A stretch of 6,930 bases of DNA from Bacteroidales bacterium. Its GTDB lineage: Bacteria > Bacteroidota > Bacteroidia > Bacteroidales > ML635J-15. A model generated the notes under the pieces. That model was not told where the DNA came from. It saw only the letters and a list, made by a program, of their open reading frames with translations, and did no database searches. Location of the stretch: NCBI GenBank assembly GCA_007130555.1, contig SLSH01000345.1, forward strand, positions 1-6,930, read 5' to 3'. Shown here one piece after another: positions 1-6,162 of the stretch. Numbering within the stretch: position 1 is the first letter of the stretch; each line of letters starts with the position of its first letter. Made by a program: the position numbers and the translations under genes.

Positions 1-68
1 AAAACATATATTCATTCTTGAACGGTCTTCTTTATTTACTGTTCCTCTGAACATTTTTGAGCTATCAA
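1..68 (-). pseudogene. Displaced fragment of serC (direct repeat of 572-639), cut by left edge
   Basis: All 68 bases are identical to positions 572-639 inside the intact serC gene, in the same orientation, at a constant offset of 571 bases. The match stops sharply at 68/69. Read on the minus strand it encodes SerC residues 274-295, from the Asp-Ser-Ser-Lys-Met stretch to the Asn-Ile-Cys-Phe stretch. Upstream of the fragment on the minus strand the frame continues for about 19 codons of unrelated sequence before a TAA, with no ATG, so it is not an intact gene. It may continue left of the window towards a second serC 3' end. Perfect identity in a non-functional piece means either a very recent duplication or an assembly artefact, since the match begins exactly at the window edge. 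Confidence 0.8.
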
Positions 69-223
69 ATAATGGAAAACCAGTCAAATTCTGAAATTGT
101 GCTATAGCCAGAACTCTCAGAAAGGATATTTATACCGCCTTGCTATCAAAATACTTAATAATTTTTGTGATTTTTGCTTGGAAAATTTTAGAGCCTCTAA
201 AAAAATCATTTTGAAAACTTTTT

Positions 224-246
224 AAAAAAAAAGCAGTTTTTTCTGC
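224..246 (-). terminator. Possible weak rho-independent terminator downstream of serC
   Basis: On the minus strand a GCAG/CTGC stem (positions 243-246 and 233-236) encloses an A6 loop and is followed directly by nine T residues (complement of the A run at 224-232). It lies about 137 bases beyond the serC stop and is correctly oriented to end the serC transcript. The stem is only four base pairs, perhaps five with a G-U pair, so it may be weak or coincidental in such AT-rich DNA. Confidence 0.35.
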
Positions 247-312
247 CGCTAAATATCAAGTGGAGACGCCAATTCTGTTGTGTATTGCACTGAGTTTATT
301 GAGTTACTCCCA

Positions 313-363
313 CTCCCCCTGCGAGTATAGTTTGACAGGCTCACCAACCAACTCGCAGGGGAG
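313..363. repeat. GC-rich palindrome, REP-like repeat
   Basis: The arms CCCCTGCGAGT (316-326) and ACTCGCAGGGG (351-361) are perfect 11-bp inverted repeats. Pairing extends two more bases outward if one extra C in the left arm is bulged. The 24-base loop contains GTTTGACAGGCTCACCAACC, which resembles the GTTCGACAAGCTCACCAACC word that I recall as part of dispersed repeats in many Bacteroidota genomes. Just to the left, TTGCACTGAG at 285-294 matches the core of a companion word (CTCAGTGCAA on the other strand). No T run follows on either side, so a simple terminator is unlikely. A REP/MITE-type mobile palindrome is the better reading. The family assignment is from memory. Confidence 0.6.
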
Positions 364-382
364 ATTAGGGATTTAGTTGTAC

Positions 383-1456
383 TTAGGCTTTCATTTTCTC
401 AAATTCTTCCATTGCATTTACGAGAACCTTGACATCTTCCATCGTACATGCATTATAAGTAGAAGCTCTGCATCCTCCGACAGATCTGTGCCCTTTAATT
501 CCCACACAATTTCTTTCCGAAGCAAATTTAATAAAATCAGCTTCAAGTTCTTTGTATTGGTCATGCATAACAAAACATATATTCATTCTTGAACGGTCTT
601 CTTTATTTACTGTTCCTCTGAACATTTTTGAGCTATCAATTGCATTATACAAAAAATTAGCTCTTTGGTCGGCTAATTTATCCATAGCTTCAACTCCTCC
701 CATTTCTTTAACCCATAAAAGAGTTTCCTTAACAGCAAATATGTTAATACAAGGAGGAGTATTAAACATCGAACCTTCTTCGGTATGAGTGTTATATTTC
801 AGCATTGTCGGGATAGTTCTGTCGGCAATGTTATTGTTCATAAAATCGTTGTTAATAATAACAAAAGTAACTCCGGCAGGACCTATATTTTTCTGTGCTC
901 CGCCATAAATCATTGCATATTTAGACACATCAACAGGTCTGCTCATCATATCCGAAGACATATCGGCAATAAGAGGCACTCCAAAATCCCAGTCTTCTAA
1001 AATTTCTGTTCCTTTAATAGTGTTATTTGTTGTAATATGAACATAATCAACATCTTTGGGAACATTAAATCCTTTAGGTATATATGTAAATTCTTTATCT
1101 TTTGAACTTACTTCAATTACTTCTCCCCAAAGTTGAGCCTCTTTTAAAGCTTTTGTTGCCCATGTTCCGGTATTAAGATAAAAAGCTTTCTTTTTAAGAA
1201 AATTATAAGGAATCATGCAAAACTGCAAACTTGCTCCTCCGCCAAGAAATAGTACCGAATAGTTTTCCGGAATTTTTAAAAGTTCTTTAAACAAGGCTTC
1301 GGCTTCGTCAATTACAGCTTGAAAATCTTTACCGCGATGCGATAATTCCATAACAGACTGACCTGTATTAAGATGTTCCAAAATTGCTTTTGAAGTGTTT
1401 TCCAATGTTCTGTCAGGCAATTTACATGGACCTGCATTAAAAATGTGTTTTCTCAT
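383..1456 (-). CDS. serC: Phosphoserine aminotransferase
   Basis: SerC is a cytoplasmic PLP enzyme of the class V aminotransferase group. It converts 3-phosphohydroxypyruvate and glutamate to O-phosphoserine and 2-oxoglutarate, the second step of serine biosynthesis, and can also act in the PLP pathway. The 357-residue product is full length. It opens with FNAGP, has the substrate-binding SHRGK loop (39-43), GGGAS (72-76, cofactor phosphate site), NTGTW (95-99, the Trp expected to stack on PLP), the Schiff-base lysine K189 in GGAQKNIGPAG, and the C-terminal GHRSVGGCRAS signature (322-332). ATG at 1456 gives the normal N-terminus. No Shine-Dalgarno is visible, and a TATCTTTG box lies about 44 bases upstream. 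In many Bacteroidota serA follows serC, but here repeat DNA and a copy of part of serC follow instead. The assignment is secure. Confidence 0.97.
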   Translation of the reverse strand: MRKHIFNAGPCKLPDRTLENTSKAILEHLNTGQSVMELSHRGKDFQAVIDEAEALFKELLKIPENYSVLFLGGGASLQFCMIPYNFLKKKAFYLNTGTWATKALKEAQLWGEVIEVSSKDKEFTYIPKGFNVPKDVDYVHITTNNTIKGTEILEDWDFGVPLIADMSSDMMSRPVDVSKYAMIYGGAQKNIGPAGVTFVIINNDFMNNNIADRTIPTMLKYNTHTEEGSMFNTPPCINIFAVKETLLWVKEMGGVEAMDKLADQRANFLYNAIDSSKMFRGTVNKEDRSRMNICFVMHDQYKELEADFIKFASERNCVGIKGHRSVGGCRASTYNACTMEDVKVLVNAMEEFEKMKA

Positions 1457-1499
1457 AGTTATAATTTTTATAGTTTTATTATATTTTTTGTAAAAAAAA

Positions 1500-1507
1500 C
1501 AAAGATA
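1500..1507 (-). promoter_or_regulatory. Putative Bacteroidota-type -7 element for serC
   Basis: TATCTTTG on the minus strand fits the TAnnTTTG -7 consensus of the Bacteroidota primary sigma factor. It lies 43 bases upstream of the serC ATG, which would give a leader of roughly 35 bases. No clear TTG -33 element is found at the expected distance, so this rests on one box. The fic gene upstream has the same octamer at a similar distance from its start. Confidence 0.4.
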
Positions 1508-1592
1508 AATAAGATATTTAGATTATGATATAATTCTTAAATGATTTATAACATACAATAATTGATTTTTATCATATAATACTAATTTCAGC

Positions 1593-1635
1593 AAAAAACT
1601 TTTCAATCAGTTGTCATATTTTTAATGCTGAGCAG
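1593..1635 (-). pseudogene. Displaced, degenerate remnant of the PBP4 gene 3' end
   Basis: This 43-base stretch matches 3109-3151 of the intact PBP4-type gene at 39 of 43 positions without gaps, in the same orientation, including a perfect 19-base block at 1617-1635. It corresponds to the codons for the Ser-Ala-Leu-Lys-Ile-Arg-Gln-Leu-Ile-Glu-Lys stretch near the C-terminus (from residue 460). One substitution turns the Arg codon AGA into a TGA stop. Continuing in frame, similarity fades, but a stop (1572-1574) aligns with the intact gene's stop (3088-3090), hinting that the remnant once ran to a normal end. The homology stops four bases from the fic stop codon. It is too short and broken to be functional. 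Confidence 0.8.
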
Positions 1636-1639
1636 CGAG

Positions 1640-2716
1640 TCACCTTTTAGTTAAAAGTTCGAATAAAGCATGATTTATATAATAGTTTCCTGTGCCAAAC
1701 TTTTCCTTCCTTAACAAACCATCTTCAGATAATTTATTTAAGTAATTGGCAGCTGTAATTCTTGATACATTTAAATCTCTGACAACAAATTCAATTTTTG
1801 TATAAGGATGTTTAAATAAGTTGTTTAATAGATCTTGACTGTAAAACTTATAATTCATTCTTAAATTATGTTTGTATTGCATCATTAAATCACGTATCTT
1901 GATAATCAGGTTTATTGTTTCTCTTGAAGTTATCTCAACCCCATTAATCATAAAAAGTAACCATTCTTCCCACTTATTATCTTCTCTCACTTCTTGTAGT
2001 AATCTGTAGTAGTCGGCTTTGTTTTTAATTATATAATTACTTAGGTATAGTATGGGCAGAGATTGAAGTCCCTGAATTATGAGATATAAGATGTTAATTA
2101 TTCTTCCTGTCCTTCCATTTCCGTCATAAAACGGATGAATACTTTCGAATTGATAGTGTATAATAGCCATTTTTACTAATGGGTCATAATCGCAGATTTC
2201 ATTTTTGTTAATAAATTTTTCAAGATTTGACATCAATTTCTTTATATCTTCATAGTCTTGTGGAGGAGTATAAATTGTTTTACCTGTAGCGGAATTTTTT
2301 AATGCGGTTCCGGGTAATTTTCTGAACCCTGCTTTGTTGTTTTCGAGTTCTTCCTGAATTTTGAGTATAATTCTATTTGTTAGAATTCCGTGATTCTTAA
2401 TAAACTCAAAACCTTTTTTCAGAGCAGATATATAATTCTGTACTTCTTTTGCATTTAATGAATTAGCACTATCAAGATTGAGTTCGGATTTATATAAATC
2501 GTCGTGAGTAGTTATAATATTTTCAATTGCAGAACTGTCTTTTGCTTCTTGTAATCCAAGAGTGTTTAAAAGTATTTCTTGATTTGGAATTGTTGAAGCA
2601 ATGCCTTTTAATTCTGCAAGAGAGGCATGTGCAGAAGGCAAAGATTTTAATACTTTTTTAGTTTCAATATCAGCCTGCAAAGGCAATTCTGTCAATTTCC
2701 ATCCTTTATTTTTCAT
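1640..2716 (-). CDS. Fic-domain protein AMP transferase with self-inhibitory helix and C-terminal winged helix
   Basis: Fic enzymes usually transfer AMP from ATP to a hydroxyl side chain of a target protein. The 358-residue product has the complete catalytic motif HPFYDGNGRTGR (194-205), with H194 as the general base and D198, N200, R202 and R205 for metal and phosphate binding. An N-terminal SSAIEN (61-66) fits the (S/T)xxxE(G/N) inhibitory motif of class II Fic proteins, in which the Glu (E65) blocks ATP binding in cis, so no separate antitoxin gene is expected. Residues about 293-345 look like a winged helix-turn-helix (the VSRITAANYLNKL segment as recognition helix). This is the layout of stand-alone proteins such as Shewanella SoFic. 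The target is unknown. ATG at 2716 is the natural start. The gene sits between two copies of the PBP4 gene's 3' end, which suggests acquisition. Confidence 0.93.
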   Translation of the reverse strand: MKNKGWKLTELPLQADIETKKVLKSLPSAHASLAELKGIASTIPNQEILLNTLGLQEAKDSSAIENIITTHDDLYKSELNLDSANSLNAKEVQNYISALKKGFEFIKNHGILTNRIILKIQEELENNKAGFRKLPGTALKNSATGKTIYTPPQDYEDIKKLMSNLEKFINKNEICDYDPLVKMAIIHYQFESIHPFYDGNGRTGRIINILYLIIQGLQSLPILYLSNYIIKNKADYYRLLQEVREDNKWEEWLLFMINGVEITSRETINLIIKIRDLMMQYKHNLRMNYKFYSQDLLNNLFKHPYTKIEFVVRDLNVSRITAANYLNKLSEDGLLRKEKFGTGNYYINHALFELLTKR

Positions 2717-2742
2717 TATTAAAGATTTTTAAAAATTTTTTA

Positions 2743-2750
2743 CAAAGATA
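2743..2750 (-). promoter_or_regulatory. Putative Bacteroidota-type -7 element for fic
   Basis: TATCTTTG on the minus strand matches TAnnTTTG and lies 26 bases upstream of the fic ATG, giving a short AT-rich leader. No clean TTG -33 box is present at the expected spacing. It suggests that fic is transcribed from its own promoter rather than by read-through from the PBP4-type gene across the hairpins. Confidence 0.4.
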
Positions 2751-2902
2751 ATACCTTTTGTAAAGAAAACTAAAAAATCTTTACATATTGTGTTTTATTT
2801 GTATAGTTTTTTAATTATTGTTAACTGATTTGTTGTAGTTTGCGATTATTATTATGGCAATAAGGATTTAGATTCACAGAATTTTATGTGCAGTAGCCTG
2901 TA

Positions 2903-2925
2903 ATATGAGCCTGTAAGGCTCATAT
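2903..2925. repeat. Perfect 10-bp inverted repeat, 3-base loop
   Basis: ATATGAGCCT (2903-2912) and AGGCTCATAT (2916-2925) pair perfectly around GTA. There is no T run on either side, so a canonical terminator is not supported. It overlaps by two bases the next palindrome, suggesting one compound repeat element. Confidence 0.75.
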
Positions 2926-2964
2926 ATCTGTAACCCCGACTTTCAAGTCGGGGATTATAGATAT
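2924..2964. repeat. Long near-perfect palindrome with CCCCGACTT/AAGTCGGGG core
   Basis: Core arms CCCCGACTT (2934-2942) and AAGTCGGGG (2945-2953) pair perfectly around two bases. The outer arms 2924-2933 and 2955-2964 pair at nine of ten positions with one bulged A at 2954, giving a hairpin of about 19 pairs. The GC-rich core stands out in AT-rich DNA. No T tract adjoins it on the minus strand, so it is not a typical terminator for the PBP4-type gene about 125 bases upstream, although such a strong stem may still stop or stabilise that transcript. It resembles dispersed palindromic repeats of Bacteroidota (recalled, not checked). Confidence 0.75.
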
Positions 2965-2977
2965 GCGTATAATCAAG

Positions 2978-3020
2978 TTTTGGCGGGAAATTTGCCTTTT
3001 CTGCAAATTTCATGACAAAA
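2978..3020. repeat. Imperfect 18-bp inverted repeat
   Basis: Arms 2978-2995 and 3003-3020 pair at 15 of 18 positions around the seven-base loop CTTTTCT. The innermost nine pairs (GAAATTTGC with GCAAATTTC) and the outer five (TTTTG with CAAAA) are perfect. It is the third inverted repeat in a row, separated by 13 bases from the previous one, and could be part of the same non-coding element. There is no T run of terminator type directly after it on the minus strand. Confidence 0.6.
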
Positions 3021-3087
3021 CGATTTTAAGGGACAATCTTGCAACATCCGGTTTTTAGTGCAACAAACATAATTTTTGGAGTGAAAT

Positions 3088-4524
3088 CTAAAATTCGGCT
3101 ATCTCTTCAAAAAGTTTTTCAATAAGTTGTCTTATTTTTAATGCTGAGCAGTTGTAATTATTAACAATAATACAAAAAGCAATTTCATTCTTGTTTTTTA
3201 ATGTCATATATCCTGCATAAGCTCTGACTCTTGTCATTCCGCCACTTTTTGCTTTTATTTTTCCTTTTGTATTTTGATGTGTAAATGTGCGGGCAAGTGT
3301 TCCTGATTCGCCTGAAACAGCTATAGAGTTTATAAAAGAATTTGAATAAGGGCTTTTATTTTTCATATAATCCAGCAAAAACACCATTTGCATTGGAGTA
3401 ACTCCGTTCGCAGGACTTAACCCGCTTCCGTCAACGATATATAATCCGTCAATATCCATTCCTTTGTTTTGCCAAAATTCCGTAATTAAATCGGGAAAAT
3501 CTTTGCTTTGTTCATCTGATAATTGTAATGCCAATGCTTCGGCGTATAAATTTAAACTTTTTTGATTAGTGATATTTATTATTTCTTGAATTGGAGGGGA
3601 TAAAGTTGTAAAAAAAATATTTCCTGTATTCAAATTATCACTGTATTCTTTTACGGCAGGGTCATCTTTTACGGGAATTCCTGCGTTTTGTAATTGATTT
3701 GTTAAAGCCTGAGCAATATATAACTCGGGATTAGGGAGAGAGCCTCTTATTGAAAAATCGCTACGTTTCCATGGCAAAGTTCCGCGTATAATTCTGTTAT
3801 TTTCTCCGTGATTAAAATAAATATAAGCTCTGTCGCCACCTCTCGAAGCAGATAAGACCTTATTCTCGAACCTTAATCCTGTATCATCGGGAACAATTTT
3901 TATGATTTCAGTTTTTGCTCCTTCATAACTTCCCGTTCTAAAATGAACTCTATATTCATTGTCTTTATAATTTAAACCCGAAGGTACTGTACCGTAATAA
4001 TTTGCAATATCTTCCCACATCCATTTATCAGGGATAATTCCTTTCCCGAATTTTACAGGAACTCCGAAAATACCTCCGTTAATTTTTTTTATTCCAATCC
4101 TGTCTATTGCATCTACCCATTGGAGAAGCATATCTTTAGGAGTATTATAATGAGAATTAAAATTGTCTGAATCTAAACATGGATCCCCATAACCCAGGAT
4201 ATAAATATTACCGTTCAAAACTCCGTTAGTCGTAATATCTCCGGTATAAGCCAAATCTGTTTTAAATTGCTTTTTTTCTCCGAAGATTTCTAATGCGGTA
4301 GCAGTAGTAAACAATTTTAAAATTGATGCAGGAACAATTGATATATTGGAATTTTTATCTAATATTATGTGTCCTGAGTTCAGATTTACCGCATAAATAC
4401 CGACTGAGGCATTTTTGATATCTTCATTAGCCAGAAATCTATCTAAACTTCTTTGATAATTTTCGGTTTGACCAAAGGAGAATAAATAATAAACAATCAG
4501 TAATAATGTGAGTTTAATTTTCAT
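3088..4524 (-). CDS. dacB: D-alanyl-D-alanine carboxypeptidase/endopeptidase, PBP4 family (peptidase S13)
   Basis: PBP4-type enzymes act in the periplasm. They remove the terminal D-Ala from peptidoglycan stem peptides and cut D-Ala-meso-DAP cross-links, trimming the wall during growth and separation. The 478-residue product starts with a signal peptide (MKIKLTLLLI followed by a hydrophobic run, likely cut near residue 19). It has all three active-site motifs of the serine penicillin-recognising fold: SILK (67-70, nucleophile S67 and base K70), SLN (323-325) and KSG (426-428), plus the family's DGSGLS (365-370). The long insert between the first two motifs and the total length fit family S13. 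ATG at 4524 precedes the signal peptide directly. It diverges from gpmI over about 100 bases. A broken copy of its last codons lies beyond fic at 1593-1635. Confidence 0.94.
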   Translation of the reverse strand: MKIKLTLLLIVYYLFSFGQTENYQRSLDRFLANEDIKNASVGIYAVNLNSGHIILDKNSNISIVPASILKLFTTATALEIFGEKKQFKTDLAYTGDITTNGVLNGNIYILGYGDPCLDSDNFNSHYNTPKDMLLQWVDAIDRIGIKKINGGIFGVPVKFGKGIIPDKWMWEDIANYYGTVPSGLNYKDNEYRVHFRTGSYEGAKTEIIKIVPDDTGLRFENKVLSASRGGDRAYIYFNHGENNRIIRGTLPWKRSDFSIRGSLPNPELYIAQALTNQLQNAGIPVKDDPAVKEYSDNLNTGNIFFTTLSPPIQEIINITNQKSLNLYAEALALQLSDEQSKDFPDLITEFWQNKGMDIDGLYIVDGSGLSPANGVTPMQMVFLLDYMKNKSPYSNSFINSIAVSGESGTLARTFTHQNTKGKIKAKSGGMTRVRAYAGYMTLKNKNEIAFCIIVNNYNCSALKIRQLIEKLFEEIAEF

Positions 4525-4585
4525 TATTTTTGTTTTTAAAATAATTCAAATGCTAAAATACTATATTTATTTGTAATAATTAAGT

Positions 4586-4593
4586 TAAATTTG
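4586..4593 (+). promoter_or_regulatory. Putative -7 element for gpmI
   Basis: TAAATTTG fits TAnnTTTG and lies 32 bases upstream of the preferred ATG at 4626. The nearest upstream TTTG (4570-4573) is only 12 bases away, closer than the usual -33 spacing, so the second box is uncertain. The 101-base divergent gap must also hold the PBP4-type gene promoter. The best minus-strand candidate there is TAGCATTTG (4555-4547), which has one base too many between TA and TTTG. Confidence 0.35.
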
Positions 4594-4625
4594 CCGAAAT
4601 TTAAAGTTGTATAAAAGAGTTGAAT

Positions 4626-6152
4626 ATGTCAAAAGTTAAAAAAACTATTTTAATGATATTGGACGGATGGGGTAAGGGAGACGGCTCTAAATCTGATGTA
4701 GTATCAAATGCAAATACACCTAATTATGACGCTTTCCTGAAAAATTATCCCAATTCCGAATTGTCTGCTTCAGGCGAAGATGTCGGCTTGCCACAAGGAC
4801 AAATGGGAAATTCGGAAGTAGGACATCTTAATATCGGTGCAGGAAGGGTTATATATCAGGATTTGGTTAAAATTAACAAGGAAATTAAAGACGGTAGTTT
4901 TTTTAAAAATAATGTTCTTAACGAAGCATTTGATTATGCGAAAAAACATAATAAAGCAGTTCATTTTATCGGGCTTGTTTCAACAGGAGGAGTACATTCA
5001 ATGCATACACATTTATATGCTTTATGTAAACTTGCAGATGAAAAAAAACATTCAAAAGTATTTATCCATGCACTTACAGACGGACGTGATACAGACCCGA
5101 AAAGCGGATATAATTCGATAAAGGAATTGCTTGTAAAAATTAAAAACTCATGTGTTAAATTAGCAAGTTTGACAGGACGTTATTATACGATGGACAGGGA
5201 TAAAAGATGGGAAAGGATTAAAATCGGTTATGATTTATTGTTAGAAGGTATTGGCGAAAAATCAGACGATATTCTTAAAAGTATCGAAAAATCTTATAAA
5301 AATGACGTGACTGATGAGTTTATCAAACCGATTGTTATGGTTGATAATAACAATAATCCTATTGCAAAAATAACCGAAGGGGATGTAGTTATTTGCTTTA
5401 ATTTCAGAACAGACAGATTGAGGCAAATTACCACTGTACTTACTCAAAAAGATATGTCCGAACATGGTATGAAAACAATTCCTCTTAAATACTATACGAT
5501 GACAAGATATGATGAAGCATTTAGAGGAATTAATGTTATTTTTGATAAAGAAAATGTTGCGAATACAATAGGGGAGGTGCTTGCAAAAAATAATCTCAAT
5601 CAATTAAGAATTGCCGAAACCGAAAAATATGCACATGTAACTTTTTTCTTTAGCGGAGGAAGGGAAGAAATTTTTGAGAACGAAGAAAGAGCATTGATAC
5701 CCTCTCCAAAAGTTGCAACTTATGATTTAAAGCCCGAAATGAGTGCTTATGAGGTAAAAGATGAATTGATTAAAAGAATTAATTCCGATAAGTATGATTT
5801 TATTTGTGTGAATTTTGCAAACGGTGATATGGTTGGTCATACAGGGTTTTACAATGCAATAAAAAAAGCCGTTGAAACTGTTGATGATTGTATGGGACAA
5901 ATAGTTGAAACAGCTCTGAAAAAAGATTACCAATTAATGATAATCTCCGACCATGGAAATGCAGATTTTGCAATGAATGATGACGGTTCGCCAAATACAG
6001 CCCATTCTTTAAATCCTGTACCCTGCATTATTATCGGTACTGATTATAATAAAATTGATAAAGGAATACTTGCCGATGTTGCTCCAAGCCTGTTGAAGAT
6101 GATGAATATTGAAATTCCCGCAGAAATGACGGGGAAAGTGATAGTAAAATAG
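4626..6152 (+). CDS. gpmI: 2,3-bisphosphoglycerate-independent phosphoglycerate mutase
   Basis: GpmI interconverts 3-phosphoglycerate and 2-phosphoglycerate in glycolysis and gluconeogenesis through a phosphoserine intermediate and two Mn ions. The 508-residue product has the family length and all catalytic motifs: LDGWG with metal ligand D13, the nucleophile S63 in MGNSEVGH, GGVHSM with H124, DGRDTDP (152-158), the substrate arginines R261 and R264 in FNFRTDR, EKYAHVTFFFSGG with K334, NGDMVGHTG with D401 and H405, SDHGNAD with D442 and H443, and TAHS with H460. An in-frame TTG at 4620 would add two residues, but ATG at 4626 gives the usual MSK...ILMILDGWG start and leaves a purine-rich AAAAGAG just upstream. 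Its substrate pool also feeds serine synthesis (serC nearby). The assignment is secure. Confidence 0.97.
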   Translation: MSKVKKTILMILDGWGKGDGSKSDVVSNANTPNYDAFLKNYPNSELSASGEDVGLPQGQMGNSEVGHLNIGAGRVIYQDLVKINKEIKDGSFFKNNVLNEAFDYAKKHNKAVHFIGLVSTGGVHSMHTHLYALCKLADEKKHSKVFIHALTDGRDTDPKSGYNSIKELLVKIKNSCVKLASLTGRYYTMDRDKRWERIKIGYDLLLEGIGEKSDDILKSIEKSYKNDVTDEFIKPIVMVDNNNNPIAKITEGDVVICFNFRTDRLRQITTVLTQKDMSEHGMKTIPLKYYTMTRYDEAFRGINVIFDKENVANTIGEVLAKNNLNQLRIAETEKYAHVTFFFSGGREEIFENEERALIPSPKVATYDLKPEMSAYEVKDELIKRINSDKYDFICVNFANGDMVGHTGFYNAIKKAVETVDDCMGQIVETALKKDYQLMIISDHGNADFAMNDDGSPNTAHSLNPVPCIIIGTDYNKIDKGILADVAPSLLKMMNIEIPAEMTGKVIVK

Positions 6153-6162
6153 AGGTGTTTTT

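Larger units (their letters stand above)
69..382. other. Gene-poor region downstream of serC with repeats
   Basis: These roughly 310 bases lie between the displaced serC fragment and the serC stop codon. I see no convincing coding sequence. The only short reading frame noted, 30 codons on the minus strand at 117-209, has no recognisable relatives to me and lies in low-complexity AT-rich DNA. The region does contain a terminator-like hairpin (224-246) and a GC-rich palindrome (313-363). Both the palindrome loop and the stretch at 285-294 resemble words found in dispersed repeats of Bacteroidota. The local rise in GC around 309-361 contrasts with the AT-rich surroundings and fits an inserted repeat element. 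Confidence 0.6.
2717..3087. other. 371-bp intergenic region with three inverted repeats
   Basis: This gap lies between the fic start and the PBP4-type gene stop. I see no credible coding sequence. The fic-proximal part (2717-2830) is AT-rich and contains the likely fic promoter. The middle (2903-3020) holds three successive inverted repeats, annotated separately. The remaining bases up to the PBP4 gene stop show nothing I can name. The gap is unusually structured compared with the 101-bp and 10-bp gaps elsewhere in the window, and it lies within the proposed insertion. Confidence 0.6.
1593..3151. mobile_element. Putative fic-bearing insertion bounded by 43-bp direct repeats of the PBP4 gene end
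   Basis: Direct repeats at 1593-1635 and 3109-3151 (39 of 43 identical, offset 1516) bracket the whole fic gene and the hairpin-rich gap. The right copy lies inside the intact PBP4-type gene, and the left copy is decayed and abuts the fic stop. This is the layout left when DNA enters a gene's 3' end and restores that end with its own copy, as with integrative elements, or when a segment enters by recombination with a related allele. No integrase or transposase is encoded between the repeats, so the element would be non-autonomous or a one-off recombination product. That the repeats exist is observed. That they bound a mobile unit is inference. Confidence 0.4.

Noticed and set aside
117..209. 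Minus-strand 30-codon reading frame starting with ATG at 209
   Set aside because: It is short, Lys- and Leu-rich in AT-rich DNA, has no ribosome binding site or known relative, and sits next to repeats.
313..363. GC-rich palindrome as a rho-independent terminator of serC
   Set aside because: No T run follows the stem on the minus strand, and the 24-base loop is long. The repeat-like words inside fit a REP element better.
377..1000. Several plus-strand reading frames of about 70-78 codons opposite serC
   Set aside because: They lie antisense to a secure serC gene, overlap each other in different frames, and have no recognisable domains.
4620..4625. TTG start for gpmI two codons upstream
   Set aside because: The ATG at 4626 gives the usual N-terminus and proper spacing to the purine-rich AAAAGAG, which would touch the TTG.
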